A stretch of DNA of 17,529 nucleotides from Herminiimonas sp. (GCA_014377155.1 JACMQD010000400.1:1-17529); one strand, 5' to 3'; shown: positions 1-7,408, numbered from the stretch's first letter. Numbers and translations are program-made. The notes: generated by a model not told the origin, from the sequence alone.

Positions 1-324
1 CAGTTCGCCGCATCGATTGTCGTCATCCTTCCCTTCGCGATTGCGCTTGAAAATTTGACCCCGGCACTGGCGACCGTCCAGTGGACGCCGTCGTTTATCG
101 GCGCATTGCTATGGTCGATCGTCGCCCTGTCGATCGGCGCCATTTTTCTGCTCTTTACGCTGATCCGCAAAAACGCCGCAACCAGCGTAACCAGCTTGCT
201 GTACCTGACGCCACCGACCACCGCTTTGATGGCATGGATCATGTTTGGCGAGGCATTTAGTCTGATTGGCATGGCAGGCATGGTATTAGCAGTCATCGGC
301 GTCGCATTCGTGGTGAAAAAATAA
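1..324 (+). CDS. EamA/DMT-family transporter, C-terminal part (5' end outside window)
   Basis: The reading frame is open from base 1, so this is the last 107 residues of a longer protein; its true start lies upstream of the window. It is almost wholly hydrophobic, with about four membrane helices (roughly residues 1-20, 30-55, 63-82 and 88-105). The stretch with LTPPTTALMAWIMFGE followed by a Gly/Ala/Val-rich helix and a basic KK end is typical of the second EamA repeat of drug/metabolite transporters. Such proteins are inner-membrane exporters of small metabolites, often amino acids or nucleobases; the substrate cannot be read from this fragment. The TAA stop overlaps the ATG of the next gene by one base, which suggests translational coupling with the thioesterase. 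The family call is firm, the substrate unknown. Confidence 0.85.
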   Translation, partial: QFAASIVVILPFAIALENLTPALATVQWTPSFIGALLWSIVALSIGAIFLLFTLIRKNAATSVTSLLYLTPPTTALMAWIMFGEAFSLIGMAGMVLAVIGVAFVVKK

Positions 325-776
325 TGAGAGCACAAGCAAACACGCGTGGTGAGTACCACCACTTTCAGGCGATTACGACGCGCTGGATGGATAACGACGC
401 CTACGGACACGTCAATAATGTTGTCTATTACAGTTGGTTCGACACGGTCGTCAACCAGTTCCTTATCGCAAACGCGGTTCTCGATATCGAGCACAGTCCG
501 GTAATCGGCTTGGTGATCGAGACGCAATGTAATTATTTCGCTTCGGTTGCCTTTCCCGATACCGTCACGGCCGGGGTGCGCGTCAGTCACTTGGGTAATT
601 CGAGCGTACGCTACGAAGTCGCGATTTTTCGCGGCGACGACGATGCCGCGTCAGCGCAGGGCCATTTCGTCCACGTCTATGTGGAACGCCTATCGCGCAA
701 GACCGCAGCGATTCCGCAACCGATGCGCGACCTGTTGCAAACCATTCTAGCCAGACCTTTAAAGGAGACTCCATGA
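324..776 (+). CDS. Acyl-CoA thioesterase, hotdog fold (4HBT superfamily)
   Basis: The 150-residue protein has the single-domain hotdog thioesterase size. Near the N-terminus it carries RWMDNDAYGHVNNVVYY (residues 20-36); the pattern D-x-D-x-x-G-H-V-N-N is the 4HBT signature, with D25 the likely catalytic acid. Family members hydrolyse acyl-CoA thioesters in the cytoplasm; 4-hydroxybenzoyl-CoA or short-chain acyl-CoA are possible substrates but cannot be told apart here. The start is fixed by the TAATG overlap with the upstream transporter; the stop overlaps the nitroreductase start as ATGA. These overlaps argue for a single transcript of transporter, thioesterase and nitroreductase. The family call is strong, the exact substrate a guess. 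Confidence 0.88.
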   Translation: MRAQANTRGEYHHFQAITTRWMDNDAYGHVNNVVYYSWFDTVVNQFLIANAVLDIEHSPVIGLVIETQCNYFASVAFPDTVTAGVRVSHLGNSSVRYEVAIFRGDDDAASAQGHFVHVYVERLSRKTAAIPQPMRDLLQTILARPLKETP

Positions 777-1468
777 TCGACACCCCTGACCAGAAAATCG
801 TCGACGCCGCGATCCTTTCGCGCCGCTCGATTCGTGCCTACCTGCCAACGCCGGTTCCGCGCGAGGATATCGAAGCGATTCTGCAGGTGGCGTCGCGCGC
901 GCCGTCCGGCACCAACACCCAGCCGTGGAAAGTTTATGTTCTGACAGGCAACAGCAAGATCAATTTATCCGCTTCTATATTGCACGCGCACAACGACCCG
1001 GCGATCGGCAAGCAACACGTCGAAGAATATGCGTATTATCCGCGCGAATGGGTGTCGCCGTACATTGACCGTCGGCGCAAGGTCGGTTGGGATCTTTACG
1101 CATTGCTTGGTCTTGGTCGGGAAAACAAGGCCGGCATGCATGCCCAGCACGGCCGCAACTATACTTTTTTCGATGCGCCAGTCGGCCTGATGTTCACCGT
1201 CGATCGTGTAATGGAGCAGGGTTCGTGGCTCGATTACGGCATGTTCTTGCAAAACATCATGATTGCCGCGCGCGGTCGCGGACTCGATACCTGCCCGCAA
1301 GCGGCGTTTACGCAGTTTCACAAGATTATCGGCGAGGCCTTGCAGTTTTCTCAAAGCGAGATGCTGGTGTGCGGCATGTCGCTGGGCTATGCTGACATGA
1401 ACAAGGTAGAAAATACGCTTGCTACCGAGCGCGAGCCCGCAGATCAATTCGCACGTTTCCTCGATTAG
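773..1468 (+). CDS. Nitroreductase family protein (FMN-dependent)
   Basis: The 231-residue protein opens with the nitroreductase FMN-binding signature: SRRSIRAY at residues 16-23 and APSGTNTQPWKVYV at 43-56. The C-terminal part holds DTCPQAAF (172-179) and CGMSLGYAD (200-208), also typical of the family. Members are usually homodimeric cytoplasmic flavoproteins that use NAD(P)H to reduce nitroaromatics, quinones or enones. The start at 773 is preceded by a strong AAAGGAG ribosome-binding site at 761-767 and overlaps the thioesterase stop by four bases. The central insert (about residues 75-130) is longer than in minimal NfsB proteins and resembles the group often annotated simply as nitroreductase. 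The physiological substrate is unknown; the operon with a thioesterase and an exporter hints at metabolism of an aromatic or acyl compound, which is inference. Confidence 0.9.
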   Translation: MIDTPDQKIVDAAILSRRSIRAYLPTPVPREDIEAILQVASRAPSGTNTQPWKVYVLTGNSKINLSASILHAHNDPAIGKQHVEEYAYYPREWVSPYIDRRRKVGWDLYALLGLGRENKAGMHAQHGRNYTFFDAPVGLMFTVDRVMEQGSWLDYGMFLQNIMIAARGRGLDTCPQAAFTQFHKIIGEALQFSQSEMLVCGMSLGYADMNKVENTLATEREPADQFARFLD

Positions 1469-1561
1469 AAAGCACGCAAGCGAGCGTTCCTGATGCAATT
1501 AGTTCCGTGCGGAAGGACATAAGAAAGCTGATTAAATACCTGCGCTAACTGCTTAATTTTC

Positions 1562-1589
1562 TTGCGAATTTTTATAGATTTGCTAAACT
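1562..1589 (+). promoter_or_regulatory. Candidate sigma-70 promoter for the PBP7 gene
   Basis: In the gap between the nitroreductase stop and the endopeptidase start, TTGCGA (1562-1567) lies 16 bases before TAAACT (1584-1589). The region is locally AT-rich compared with its surroundings and about 40 bases upstream of the start codon. Another -10-like hexamer, TATAGA at 1573-1578, has no good -35. This is a motif match by eye only. Confidence 0.35.
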
Positions 1590-1627
1590 GCAAAACTACA
1601 AAATCAGCACGTATTAGGGAGTCGCCC

Positions 1628-2845
1628 ATGCTAAATTCAGCACTTGGGGTAGTTTTTTCGTTAATGGTAGCGCTGGTCGCCGTGCCGACCGCGCATGCCA
1701 GGCAGTCAAGCGAAGGCGCGAAAAAGAGCGTCAAAAAAGTCGCCGTTGTCAGCAAGACTGCAGCAAAACGTTCCGCAAAAAAAGCGGTTGCCAGCGGCAA
1801 TGCGACCGCGCATCACGCTAATGCTCGGCGGGCGCATTCTGCGTCAGCCAAATCCTCCGTGGCGTCGCTCGACAGCCGCGAAAAGCTGATCAAGAAGGTG
1901 GTGGTAGTACGCGGCAAACGGCGCGTGGTCTACCAGCGTCTCGCCGTCGCACCGGTGCTACCGGTGGTGCCGCCTGTAATGAGTGCCGGCGATCTGGCAG
2001 GTCTTAACCTCACCCGCGATCCGCTTGACCTCAAATCCAGCGTCGCGTTCGTGCTGGACCAGTCCAATTCCCAAATTCTGTTTGAAAAAAATTCCAACGT
2101 CGCCCTGCCGATCGCCTCCATCACGAAACTGATGACCGGGCTTCTGGTGGCCGAAGGGCGTCAGGATATGCAGGAAATATTGACCGTCACCGACGATGAC
2201 ATCGATCGCGAAAAGAACAGTTCGTCGCGCCTTCGGGTCGGCGCGCAACTAACGCGCATGGACATGCTGCATATCGCTCTGATGAGTTCGGAAAATCGTG
2301 CCGCGTCGGCATTGGGCCGCAATTATCCGGGTGGCTTGCCGGCGTTCGTCGCGGCCATGAACGCCCGTGCGAAAGCAGCGGGAATGACCGAAACACATTA
2401 CGTCGACTCGACCGGACTGTCCAGTCAAAACGTGGCAAGTGCGCGCGACCTGGCCAAACTGGTCGTGATAGCGCATCAGCACCCGGTGCTGCGTAATTTT
2501 TCTACCGATACCAAATATGTGGTCGAGCCGGGCGGTCGACCGTTGCAGTATGCGAACTCTAACCGGCTCGTCGCAAGCCCGGGTTGGGAAATCGGTTTGC
2601 AAAAGACCGGCTATATTTCCGAAGCGGGACGCTGTTTGGTGATGCAGGCCAAAATCGAAGGCCGTCCTGTGGTCATGGTGTTTCTCGATTCGAAGGGCAA
2701 GCACACGCGGCTGGCGGATGCTGGCAGGATACGCAAATGGCTGGAAGCGATCAAGTTACCGGGCCTTGCACCAGTCGCAACGCAGGCTGTGGTGCAGTCG
2801 ACGGTGCCGAGTGTCACGCATTCAGCTGGCGTCGTCGCGAAATAG
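1628..2845 (+). CDS. pbpG: D-alanyl-D-alanine endopeptidase (PBP7/PbpG-like, peptidase S11)
   Basis: The 405-residue protein begins with a signal peptide ending near TAHA (residues 21-24), so it acts in the periplasm. The penicillin-binding active site is complete: SITK with nucleophile S164 and K167, SEN at 221-223, and KTG at 326-328 followed by Y-I-S-E-A-G-R. This matches the S11 low-molecular-weight PBPs that cleave D-Ala-mDAP cross-links in peptidoglycan; the single compact domain without a long C-terminal anchor favours PBP7/PbpG over DacA-type carboxypeptidases. I chose ATG 1628 because AGGGA at 1616-1620 sits 7 bases upstream and the signal peptide starts there; upstream in-frame TTG 1562 would add residues with no export function. 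Residues about 26-77 form a Lys/Ala/Ser-rich low-complexity linker before the catalytic domain. It is probably monocistronic: it faces the convergent IclR gene. Confidence 0.93.
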   Translation: MLNSALGVVFSLMVALVAVPTAHARQSSEGAKKSVKKVAVVSKTAAKRSAKKAVASGNATAHHANARRAHSASAKSSVASLDSREKLIKKVVVVRGKRRVVYQRLAVAPVLPVVPPVMSAGDLAGLNLTRDPLDLKSSVAFVLDQSNSQILFEKNSNVALPIASITKLMTGLLVAEGRQDMQEILTVTDDDIDREKNSSSRLRVGAQLTRMDMLHIALMSSENRAASALGRNYPGGLPAFVAAMNARAKAAGMTETHYVDSTGLSSQNVASARDLAKLVVIAHQHPVLRNFSTDTKYVVEPGGRPLQYANSNRLVASPGWEIGLQKTGYISEAGRCLVMQAKIEGRPVVMVFLDSKGKHTRLADAGRIRKWLEAIKLPGLAPVATQAVVQSTVPSVTHSAGVVAK

Positions 2846-2860
2846 AGTCGCATCAAGGGC

Positions 2861-2903
2861 GGTGGCCGCGACCCTGCGGCCAGCCAGCGCATACCTTGCT
2901 GGC
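2861..2903. terminator. Hairpins between convergent pbpG and iclR genes (possible bidirectional terminator)
   Basis: TGGCCGC (2863-2869) and GCGGCCA (2876-2882) form a perfect 7-bp stem with a 6-base loop. Directly beside it, GCCAGC (2883-2888) and GCTGGC (2898-2903) form a 6-bp stem. Both lie between the two converging stop codons. Neither is followed by a clear T-run on the relevant strand (only TTTT at 2906-2909 on the + strand after the second), so intrinsic termination is plausible but unproven. Confidence 0.35.
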
Positions 2904-2907
2904 AGTT

Positions 2908-3717
2908 TTAGCCGGCAGGACTCGCGGGGACATAACCAAGGATTTCAGAAATCCGGTTAGTGGTATTGACCAGGTCCTCCAGCCATTCTTCCTGCAAGCG
3001 ATCGGCCGGCGCCGAGATCGACAATCCGGCAATAAGTTTGCCGGAGTCGTCATGGATGCCGGCTGCCATGCAGCGCACGCCCAGCTCCAGTTCTTCGTTG
3101 TCACGCGCATAACCGCGCGACCTGACCAAGCTCAATTCGCGTTCCAGCTTGGCGATGTCGGTAATCGAATTCTTGTTATGCCCGGCCAGCCCGGTGCGGG
3201 TGGCGTAGGCGCGCACTGCCTTGGCATCGTCGATCGACAAGAATAGCTTGCCGATCGACGTCAGGTGCAATGGTGCGCGACCGCCGATGGCACGCACCAC
3301 CTGCATGCCGGATCGCTCTGAAAACGCCCTGTCGATGTAGACGATTTCATCGCCCTGACGAACCGACAAATTGACGGTCTGATGGGTACGTCGGTGCAGC
3401 GCACGCATGAAATCAAGTGCCGCCTCGCGAACATTCAATCGGCTCTTGACGATATTGCCTAATTCGAGCAAGCGCATGCCAAGCCGATAAGTGCCCGGTT
3501 CCGAGCGGTCGACAAACCGCTTCAGCACCATGTCATTGAGAATACGATGCGCAGTCGACGGGTGCAGTCCGGTAACCGATGATAATTCCTTCAGGCTCAC
3601 GGGATCGGGATAGTTGGCAAGTGCATCGAGCAAGGACATCATCCGTTCGATAACCTGAATCGATGTCTTGTCGGACTCGCGTACTTGTTCAGTTTTCATG
3701 GGGAATTTTTGGTGCAT
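2908..3717 (-). CDS. IclR-family transcriptional regulator (probable regulator of lutAB)
   Basis: The 269-residue protein has the IclR layout. An N-terminal winged helix-turn-helix (about residues 15-75) contains SLKELSSVTGLHPSTAHRIL. A C-terminal effector-binding domain (about 90-255) contains SIGKLFLS and the family-typical EELELGVRCMAAGI and GLSISAPADRL. Start ATG 3717 is chosen because AGAGGA lies about 7 bases upstream on this strand; the frame is open further back to 4002, but that extension runs through the intergenic region and into lutA. The next ATG, at 3699, lacks a good ribosome-binding site. The gene is divergent from lutA, and IclR regulators commonly control their divergent neighbour, so a lactate or related hydroxy acid effector is a reasonable inference. 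Whether it represses or activates cannot be read from the sequence. Confidence 0.9.
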   Translation of the reverse strand: MHQKFPMKTEQVRESDKTSIQVIERMMSLLDALANYPDPVSLKELSSVTGLHPSTAHRILNDMVLKRFVDRSEPGTYRLGMRLLELGNIVKSRLNVREAALDFMRALHRRTHQTVNLSVRQGDEIVYIDRAFSERSGMQVVRAIGGRAPLHLTSIGKLFLSIDDAKAVRAYATRTGLAGHNKNSITDIAKLERELSLVRSRGYARDNEELELGVRCMAAGIHDDSGKLIAGLSISAPADRLQEEWLEDLVNTTNRISEILGYVPASPAG

Positions 3718-3765
3718 TGCAATATCCTCTTTATACCACAATGTGAAAAAATCAAAAAGCCAGAC

Positions 3766-3809
3766 GAAAATAATGCGGCGTTTCCGCGTAATTATTTTCA
3801 TCCGCATTA
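3766..3809. promoter_or_regulatory. Overlapping inverted repeats in the iclR-lutA divergent region (candidate operator)
   Basis: GAAAATAAT (3766-3774) and ATTATTTTC (3791-3799) are perfect reverse complements. Inside them GCGG (3775-3778) pairs with CCGC (3784-3787), giving a near-continuous 13-bp dyad with a 3-base bulge. In a second dyad TAATGCGG (3771-3778) pairs perfectly with CCGCATTA (3802-3809), so the two dyads share an arm. A GATAAT hexamer at 3836-3841 could be the lutA -10, with no good -35, which would fit activator-dependent or repressed expression. Binding by the adjacent IclR protein is inference. Confidence 0.5.
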
Positions 3810-3870
3810 CATCGCGGTCACAGCGCATATCGCGTGATAATGTCGGATAGAAAACGGAATCGGAGATGCA

Positions 3871-4608
3871 ATGCGCGTCGGATTGTTTGTCACATGTCTG
3901 GTCGACATGATGCGGCCGGAAATCGGCTTTTCCACCTTGAAGCTGCTCGAAGCTGCAGGTTGCGATGTCGTCGTGCCAGACCAGCAAACCTGTTGCGGGC
4001 AACCCGGTTACAGCGCGGGCGACCGGCCCGACGCACGCGCATTGGCCGAGAAATTCCTGCGTGAATTCGAGGCGTTCGATTATGTGGTAATTCCGTCAGG
4101 CTCTTGCGGCGGCATGGTCAAGACCCATTATCCCGAACTGTTTGCCGACGACCCCGCCAAGCATCGCCGTATCATCGACCTGGCATCGCGCGTGTATGAG
4201 CTGACCGATTTTCTGCATCAAATCGTCAAGCTCGATACCTTGCCTGCTGCTGCTGGCAAGGCCTTCAGCGGCAAGATCACCTATCATGACTCGTGTTGCG
4301 GATTGCGTGAACTGGGCGTGCAGGAGCAGCCGCGTGCGTTGCTTGGCAAGATGCCCGGTGTTGTTTTGCAGGAAATGAAGGACAGCCGCGGTTGTTGCGG
4401 TTTTGGCGGGACATTCGCGGTGAAATACGGTGCCATATCGACGGCGATCGTCGATGAAAAATGTGAGAACATCCAGAATTGCGGCGCCGATGCGGTCGTG
4501 CTCGGTGATCTCGGTTGCATGTTGAATATCGAGGGCCGGCTGCGCCGCACCGGCGACAACAAGACACGGGTGCTGCATGTGGCCCAAATCCTGGCAGGAG
4601 ATGCGTGA
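3871..4608 (+). CDS. lutA: L-lactate dehydrogenase complex Fe-S subunit LutA (YkgE-like, two CCG domains)
   Basis: The 245-residue protein contains duplicated cysteine-rich CCG domains: C9 with TCCGQPGYSAGD (C41, C42) and SGSCGG (C79), then DSCCGLRELGV (C142, C143) and RGCCGFGGTFAVKY (C175, C176). The same domain is found in glycolate oxidase GlpC/GlcF and heterodisulfide reductase and ligates an Fe-S cluster. LutA is one subunit of the non-flavin L-lactate oxidising LutABC complex described in Bacillus and found in many proteobacteria; it would act in the cytoplasm or at the inner face of the membrane. GGAG at 3862-3865 lies 5 bases before ATG 3871. The stop overlaps the lutB start as TGATG. 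Confidence is high for the family; lactate as substrate rests on the pairing with lutB. Confidence 0.93.
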   Translation: MRVGLFVTCLVDMMRPEIGFSTLKLLEAAGCDVVVPDQQTCCGQPGYSAGDRPDARALAEKFLREFEAFDYVVIPSGSCGGMVKTHYPELFADDPAKHRRIIDLASRVYELTDFLHQIVKLDTLPAAAGKAFSGKITYHDSCCGLRELGVQEQPRALLGKMPGVVLQEMKDSRGCCGFGGTFAVKYGAISTAIVDEKCENIQNCGADAVVLGDLGCMLNIEGRLRRTGDNKTRVLHVAQILAGDA

Positions 4609-6020
4609 TGCAAGTACAAAGTATGCATTTCAAAGCACGCGCGGGTGAACGCCTGGCTGATATGCGTTTGCAGGAAAACCTGAAAAAGCTGTCCACCAAG
4701 TTCGTCACCGGCCGCGCCAGCGCCATTACCGAACTCGATGATTTCGAAGGCACACGCGACGCTGCCGTCGAGCGGCGCATGCGGGCAGTGGAAAACCTCG
4801 ATGTCTGGCTGGAAACCTTCGAAAGGGAAGCGACGCGTCGCGGCGCCACGGTCCTATACGCCGAAAGTGCAGAAGACGCCTCGCGCCTGGTGGTCGAGAT
4901 CGCCAAAAAACACGATGTCAAGAAAGCCATCAAGTCGAAGTCGATGGTATCCGAAGAAATGGCCTTGAATGCCGCGCTCGAAGCAGCGGGTATCCAGCCT
5001 ATCGAAACCGATCTCGGCGAGTACATCCTGCAGATCAACGACAACGAAGCACCCTCGCACATCATTGCCCCCGTAATTCACAAGAACAAGGAAGAAATTT
5101 CCGAGCTGTTCGCCCGCGTCCATAACAAACCGCGCCTTACCGACATTACCGAAATGACCCGCGAGGCACGCGAAATCCTGCGCCCGCACTTTTTGTCGGC
5201 CGAGATGGGTATTACCGGCGGCAATTTCGTCATTGCCGAAACCGGTTCGGTCGCCATCGTCACCAACGAAGGTAACGAAGGCATGTGTACCGTGGTGCCG
5301 CCTAAAGTGCATGTGGTCGTGACCGGCATCGAAAAGGTCTTACCGACGCTGGAAGACCTGGCAACCGTCATGCGCCTGCTGCCACGGTCGGCTACCGGCC
5401 AGTCGATTTCGAATTATTTTTCGCTGCTGACGGGCCCCCGTGCCGCCGATGAACTGGACGGTCCCGAGCACATGTATTTCGTGCTGGTCGATGGCGGGCG
5501 CAGTGGCCTGGTCGGGACGGAGTTCCAGGACATGCTGCGCTGCATTCGCTGCGGCGCCTGCATGAATCACTGTCCTGTCTATCAAAAAATTGGCGGCCAC
5601 AGCTACGGCTGGGTTTATCCGGGTCCGATGGGCAGCGTCTTGACGCCGTCCTACGTCGGTATCGAAAAGACGCTCGACCTGCCACAGGCGTCGACCTTGT
5701 GCGGCGAATGTCATGTGGTGTGTCCTGTTAAAATTCCGCTGCCGGACCTGCTGCGCAAGTTGCGCGAAAAGCAGTTTGAAGGACAGATGCGGCCCCGTCT
5801 CGAATACATGGGTTTTGCCGTCTGGGCGTATCTGGCAAAACGGCCTGCGCTGTATCGCATGGCGACCGGCCTGGGTGTACGCGTCCTGAAGCTGTGGGGA
5901 GGCAGCAAAAAGTCGATCGGCAGCCTGCCGTTGGCCGGTGGCTGGACCAATCATCGGGACATGCCTGCGCCTTCCGGAAAAACCTTTCGCGAAATGTACC
6001 GTCAACGAAAACGAGAATGA
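4608..6020 (+). CDS. lutB: L-lactate dehydrogenase complex Fe-S subunit LutB (YkgF-like)
   Basis: The 470-residue protein has an N-terminal LUD domain (about residues 50-295). It includes KSKSMVSEEMALN near 109 and GGNFVIAETGSVAIVTNEGN at 204-223. A bacterial ferredoxin-type region follows with CIRCGACMNHCP (C312, C315, C318, C322) and CGECHVVCP (C365, C368, C372), ligands for two 4Fe-4S clusters. This is the LutB/YkgF architecture at its usual length. Start ATG 4608 is fixed by AGGAG at 4596-4600 and by the TGATG overlap with lutA; the frame is open upstream to 4515, but that part lies inside lutA. No lutC follows: dgkA begins 3 bases after the stop. LutB would pass electrons from lactate oxidation through its clusters together with LutA. 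Confidence 0.93.
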   Translation: MQVQSMHFKARAGERLADMRLQENLKKLSTKFVTGRASAITELDDFEGTRDAAVERRMRAVENLDVWLETFEREATRRGATVLYAESAEDASRLVVEIAKKHDVKKAIKSKSMVSEEMALNAALEAAGIQPIETDLGEYILQINDNEAPSHIIAPVIHKNKEEISELFARVHNKPRLTDITEMTREAREILRPHFLSAEMGITGGNFVIAETGSVAIVTNEGNEGMCTVVPPKVHVVVTGIEKVLPTLEDLATVMRLLPRSATGQSISNYFSLLTGPRAADELDGPEHMYFVLVDGGRSGLVGTEFQDMLRCIRCGACMNHCPVYQKIGGHSYGWVYPGPMGSVLTPSYVGIEKTLDLPQASTLCGECHVVCPVKIPLPDLLRKLREKQFEGQMRPRLEYMGFAVWAYLAKRPALYRMATGLGVRVLKLWGGSKKSIGSLPLAGGWTNHRDMPAPSGKTFREMYRQRKRE

Positions 6021-6023
6021 AGC

Positions 6024-6425
6024 ATGTCAGACCATGAACAACCGGTAAGCGAGTTCAAGAGCAAAAGCGGCGTGAAACGTATTTTCGCCGCTTTTTTCTA
6101 TTCCATCGAAGGTTTCAAGTCGGCGTGGCGCATCGAGCATGCCTTTCGTCAGGAACTGGTGTTACTGGTGTGCGCTGCCATCATTGCGCTGGCCTTGCCG
6201 ATTTCGGCGCGCGACCGGCTGGCGCTGATCGGGGTGTTCGTCCTGGTTTTGATCGTCGAGCTGATCAATTCGGCGATCGAAGCCGTGGTGGACCGGGTCT
6301 CGCTCGACCGTCATCCGCTGTCCAAGAATGCCAAGGATTTTGGCAGTGCGGCCGTATTCCTGGCGCTCTCACTTGCTCTGGCGACCTGGGCAGTCATCCT
6401 GGCGCCACTAGTGATGTCGCGATGA
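6024..6425 (+). CDS. dgkA: Diacylglycerol kinase DgkA
   Basis: The 133-residue integral membrane protein has three hydrophobic helices (about residues 45-60, 65-85 and 108-128) after an amphipathic N-terminal region. The family signature is clear: EHAFRQE (38-44), ELINSAIEAVVDR (79-91, with the conserved glutamates E79 and E86) and KNAKDFGSAAV (101-111). DgkA phosphorylates diacylglycerol to phosphatidic acid in the inner membrane, recycling diacylglycerol released when phospholipid head groups are transferred to periplasmic glucans or LPS. It starts 3 bases after the lutB stop with only a weak GA-rich ribosome-binding site, so it is probably translated from the lut transcript. That placement has no obvious metabolic logic. 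Confidence 0.95.
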   Translation: MSDHEQPVSEFKSKSGVKRIFAAFFYSIEGFKSAWRIEHAFRQELVLLVCAAIIALALPISARDRLALIGVFVLVLIVELINSAIEAVVDRVSLDRHPLSKNAKDFGSAAVFLALSLALATWAVILAPLVMSR

Positions 6426-6429
6426 TGTC

Positions 6430-6459
6430 TTGATTATTGGCGATACGGCTACATATCTA
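6430..6459 (+). promoter_or_regulatory. Candidate promoter upstream of the amino-acid binding protein gene
   Basis: TTGATT (6430-6435) is followed after 17-18 bases by ATATCT/TATCTA (6453-6459), a loose sigma-70 match in the 119-base gap after dgkA. A small GACAG-TCG-CTGTC hairpin (6485-6497) lies in the leader. Only a motif match; no operator is recognisable. Confidence 0.3.
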
Positions 6460-6544
6460 CCATCTGCCGATCAATGACATGCAGAGACAGTCGCTGTCGA
6501 GTTGACCGACGGCGTCGCTGCAAGTCCCTTCAAAAGGAACCAGG

Positions 6545-7342
6545 ATGAACAACCCAACCATGAAAAAACTGCTTGCCGCGCTGCTGCTCGCGGGCGTCGC
6601 GATGAGTGCGTCTGCCGCCGATCTGCTGGACACGGTGAAATCGCGCGGTTCGCTCAAGATCGCTGTCGAAGGCACCTATCCGCCCTTCAATTTCAAGGAC
6701 AAGCAGAGCGGCGAGCTGACCGGGTTCGACGTCGAGGTCGCGCGCTTGCTGGCGTCGAAGATGGACGTCAAGGCAGAGTTTGTCACCTCGGAATGGAGCG
6801 GCATCCTGGCCGGACTCGCTTCCGGCAAGTTCGACGTCATCGTCAACCAGGTCGGCATTACGGCCGAACGCCAGAAAGCGTTCGATTTTTCCGACCCTTA
6901 CACCATTTCGAGTCCGCAGTTGATCGTCAGCAAAAGCAGCAATGCAAGTTTCAAAAATCTGGACGATCTGAAGGGCAAGAAGCTCGGTGTCGGACAAGGC
7001 AGCAACTTTGAACAGAAGGCCAAGGCCGTAGCAGGCGTCGATGTCAAGAGTTATCCGGGCGCGCCCGAGTACCTGCAAGATCTAGCCAGCGGTCGCCTCG
7101 ATGCGGCGCTTAACGACAGCTTGATGGTATCGTACCTGTTGAAAACTTCGACGCTGCCGCTCAAAGCTGGCGCGCCGGTTGGTGACGTCGAGAAAATGGG
7201 CATTCCGTTCCAGAAAAATAATCCGCAATTCAAGGCAGCGCTCAACAAAGCGCTTGCCGAGGCGCTCAAGGACGGCAGCTTTGCCAAGGTATCGGTCAAG
7301 TGGTTCGGCATCGATGTCAGCAAGGCTCCCGTAGCGCAGTAA
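6545..7342 (+). CDS. Amino-acid ABC transporter substrate-binding protein, cystine-binding (FliY/TcyJ)-like
   Basis: The 265-residue protein has a signal peptide (MNNPTMKK, a hydrophobic core, and cleavage after ASA near residue 24), so it is periplasmic. The mature part follows the family 3 solute-binding fold. VEGTYPPFNF (41-50), LTGFDVEVARLLA (58-70), FDVIVNQVGIT (96-106) and FDFSDPYTIS (113-122) closely parallel E. coli FliY, the cystine-binding protein. AAGGA at 6534-6538 lies 6 bases before ATG 6545; an inner ATG at 6560 (MKKLL) would also leave a usable signal peptide. A strong terminator sits between this gene and the permease, so the binding protein is probably made in excess. Cystine or a related polar amino acid is the inferred ligand; another amino acid remains possible. 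Confidence 0.9.
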   Translation: MNNPTMKKLLAALLLAGVAMSASAADLLDTVKSRGSLKIAVEGTYPPFNFKDKQSGELTGFDVEVARLLASKMDVKAEFVTSEWSGILAGLASGKFDVIVNQVGITAERQKAFDFSDPYTISSPQLIVSKSSNASFKNLDDLKGKKLGVGQGSNFEQKAKAVAGVDVKSYPGAPEYLQDLASGRLDAALNDSLMVSYLLKTSTLPLKAGAPVGDVEKMGIPFQKNNPQFKAALNKALAEALKDGSFAKVSVKWFGIDVSKAPVAQ

Positions 7343-7380
7343 GCTCGGTTGATGGCTGACCGACGCCTGACCCGATCCGT

Positions 7381-7408
7381 CCCCGCAGCATGCTGCGGGG
7401 ATTTTTTT
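7381..7408 (+). terminator. Intrinsic terminator between binding protein and permease genes
   Basis: Bases 7381-7400 are a perfect palindrome: CCCCGCAG and CTGCGGGG form an 8-bp GC-rich stem closed by a CATG loop, followed by A and then seven T (7402-7408). This is a textbook rho-independent terminator. It lies inside what should be one transport operon, 38 bases after the upstream stop and 11 before the permease start, so it probably allows partial read-through. Confidence 0.93.

Noticed and set aside
1491..1520. Short TTCCG-TG-CGGAA stem after the nitroreductase as a terminator
   Set aside because: The stem is only 5 bp with a 2-base loop and no T-run follows.
3730..3735. TATAAA on the - strand just upstream of iclR as its -10 box
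   Set aside because: Transcription from it would begin within the ribosome-binding site or just before the start codon, and there is no -35 at the correct distance.
3718..4002. N-terminal extension of the IclR gene to ATG 4002
   Set aside because: The extension crosses the divergent promoter region and overlaps lutA. ATG 3717 has an AGAGGA site and gives the normal family N-terminus.
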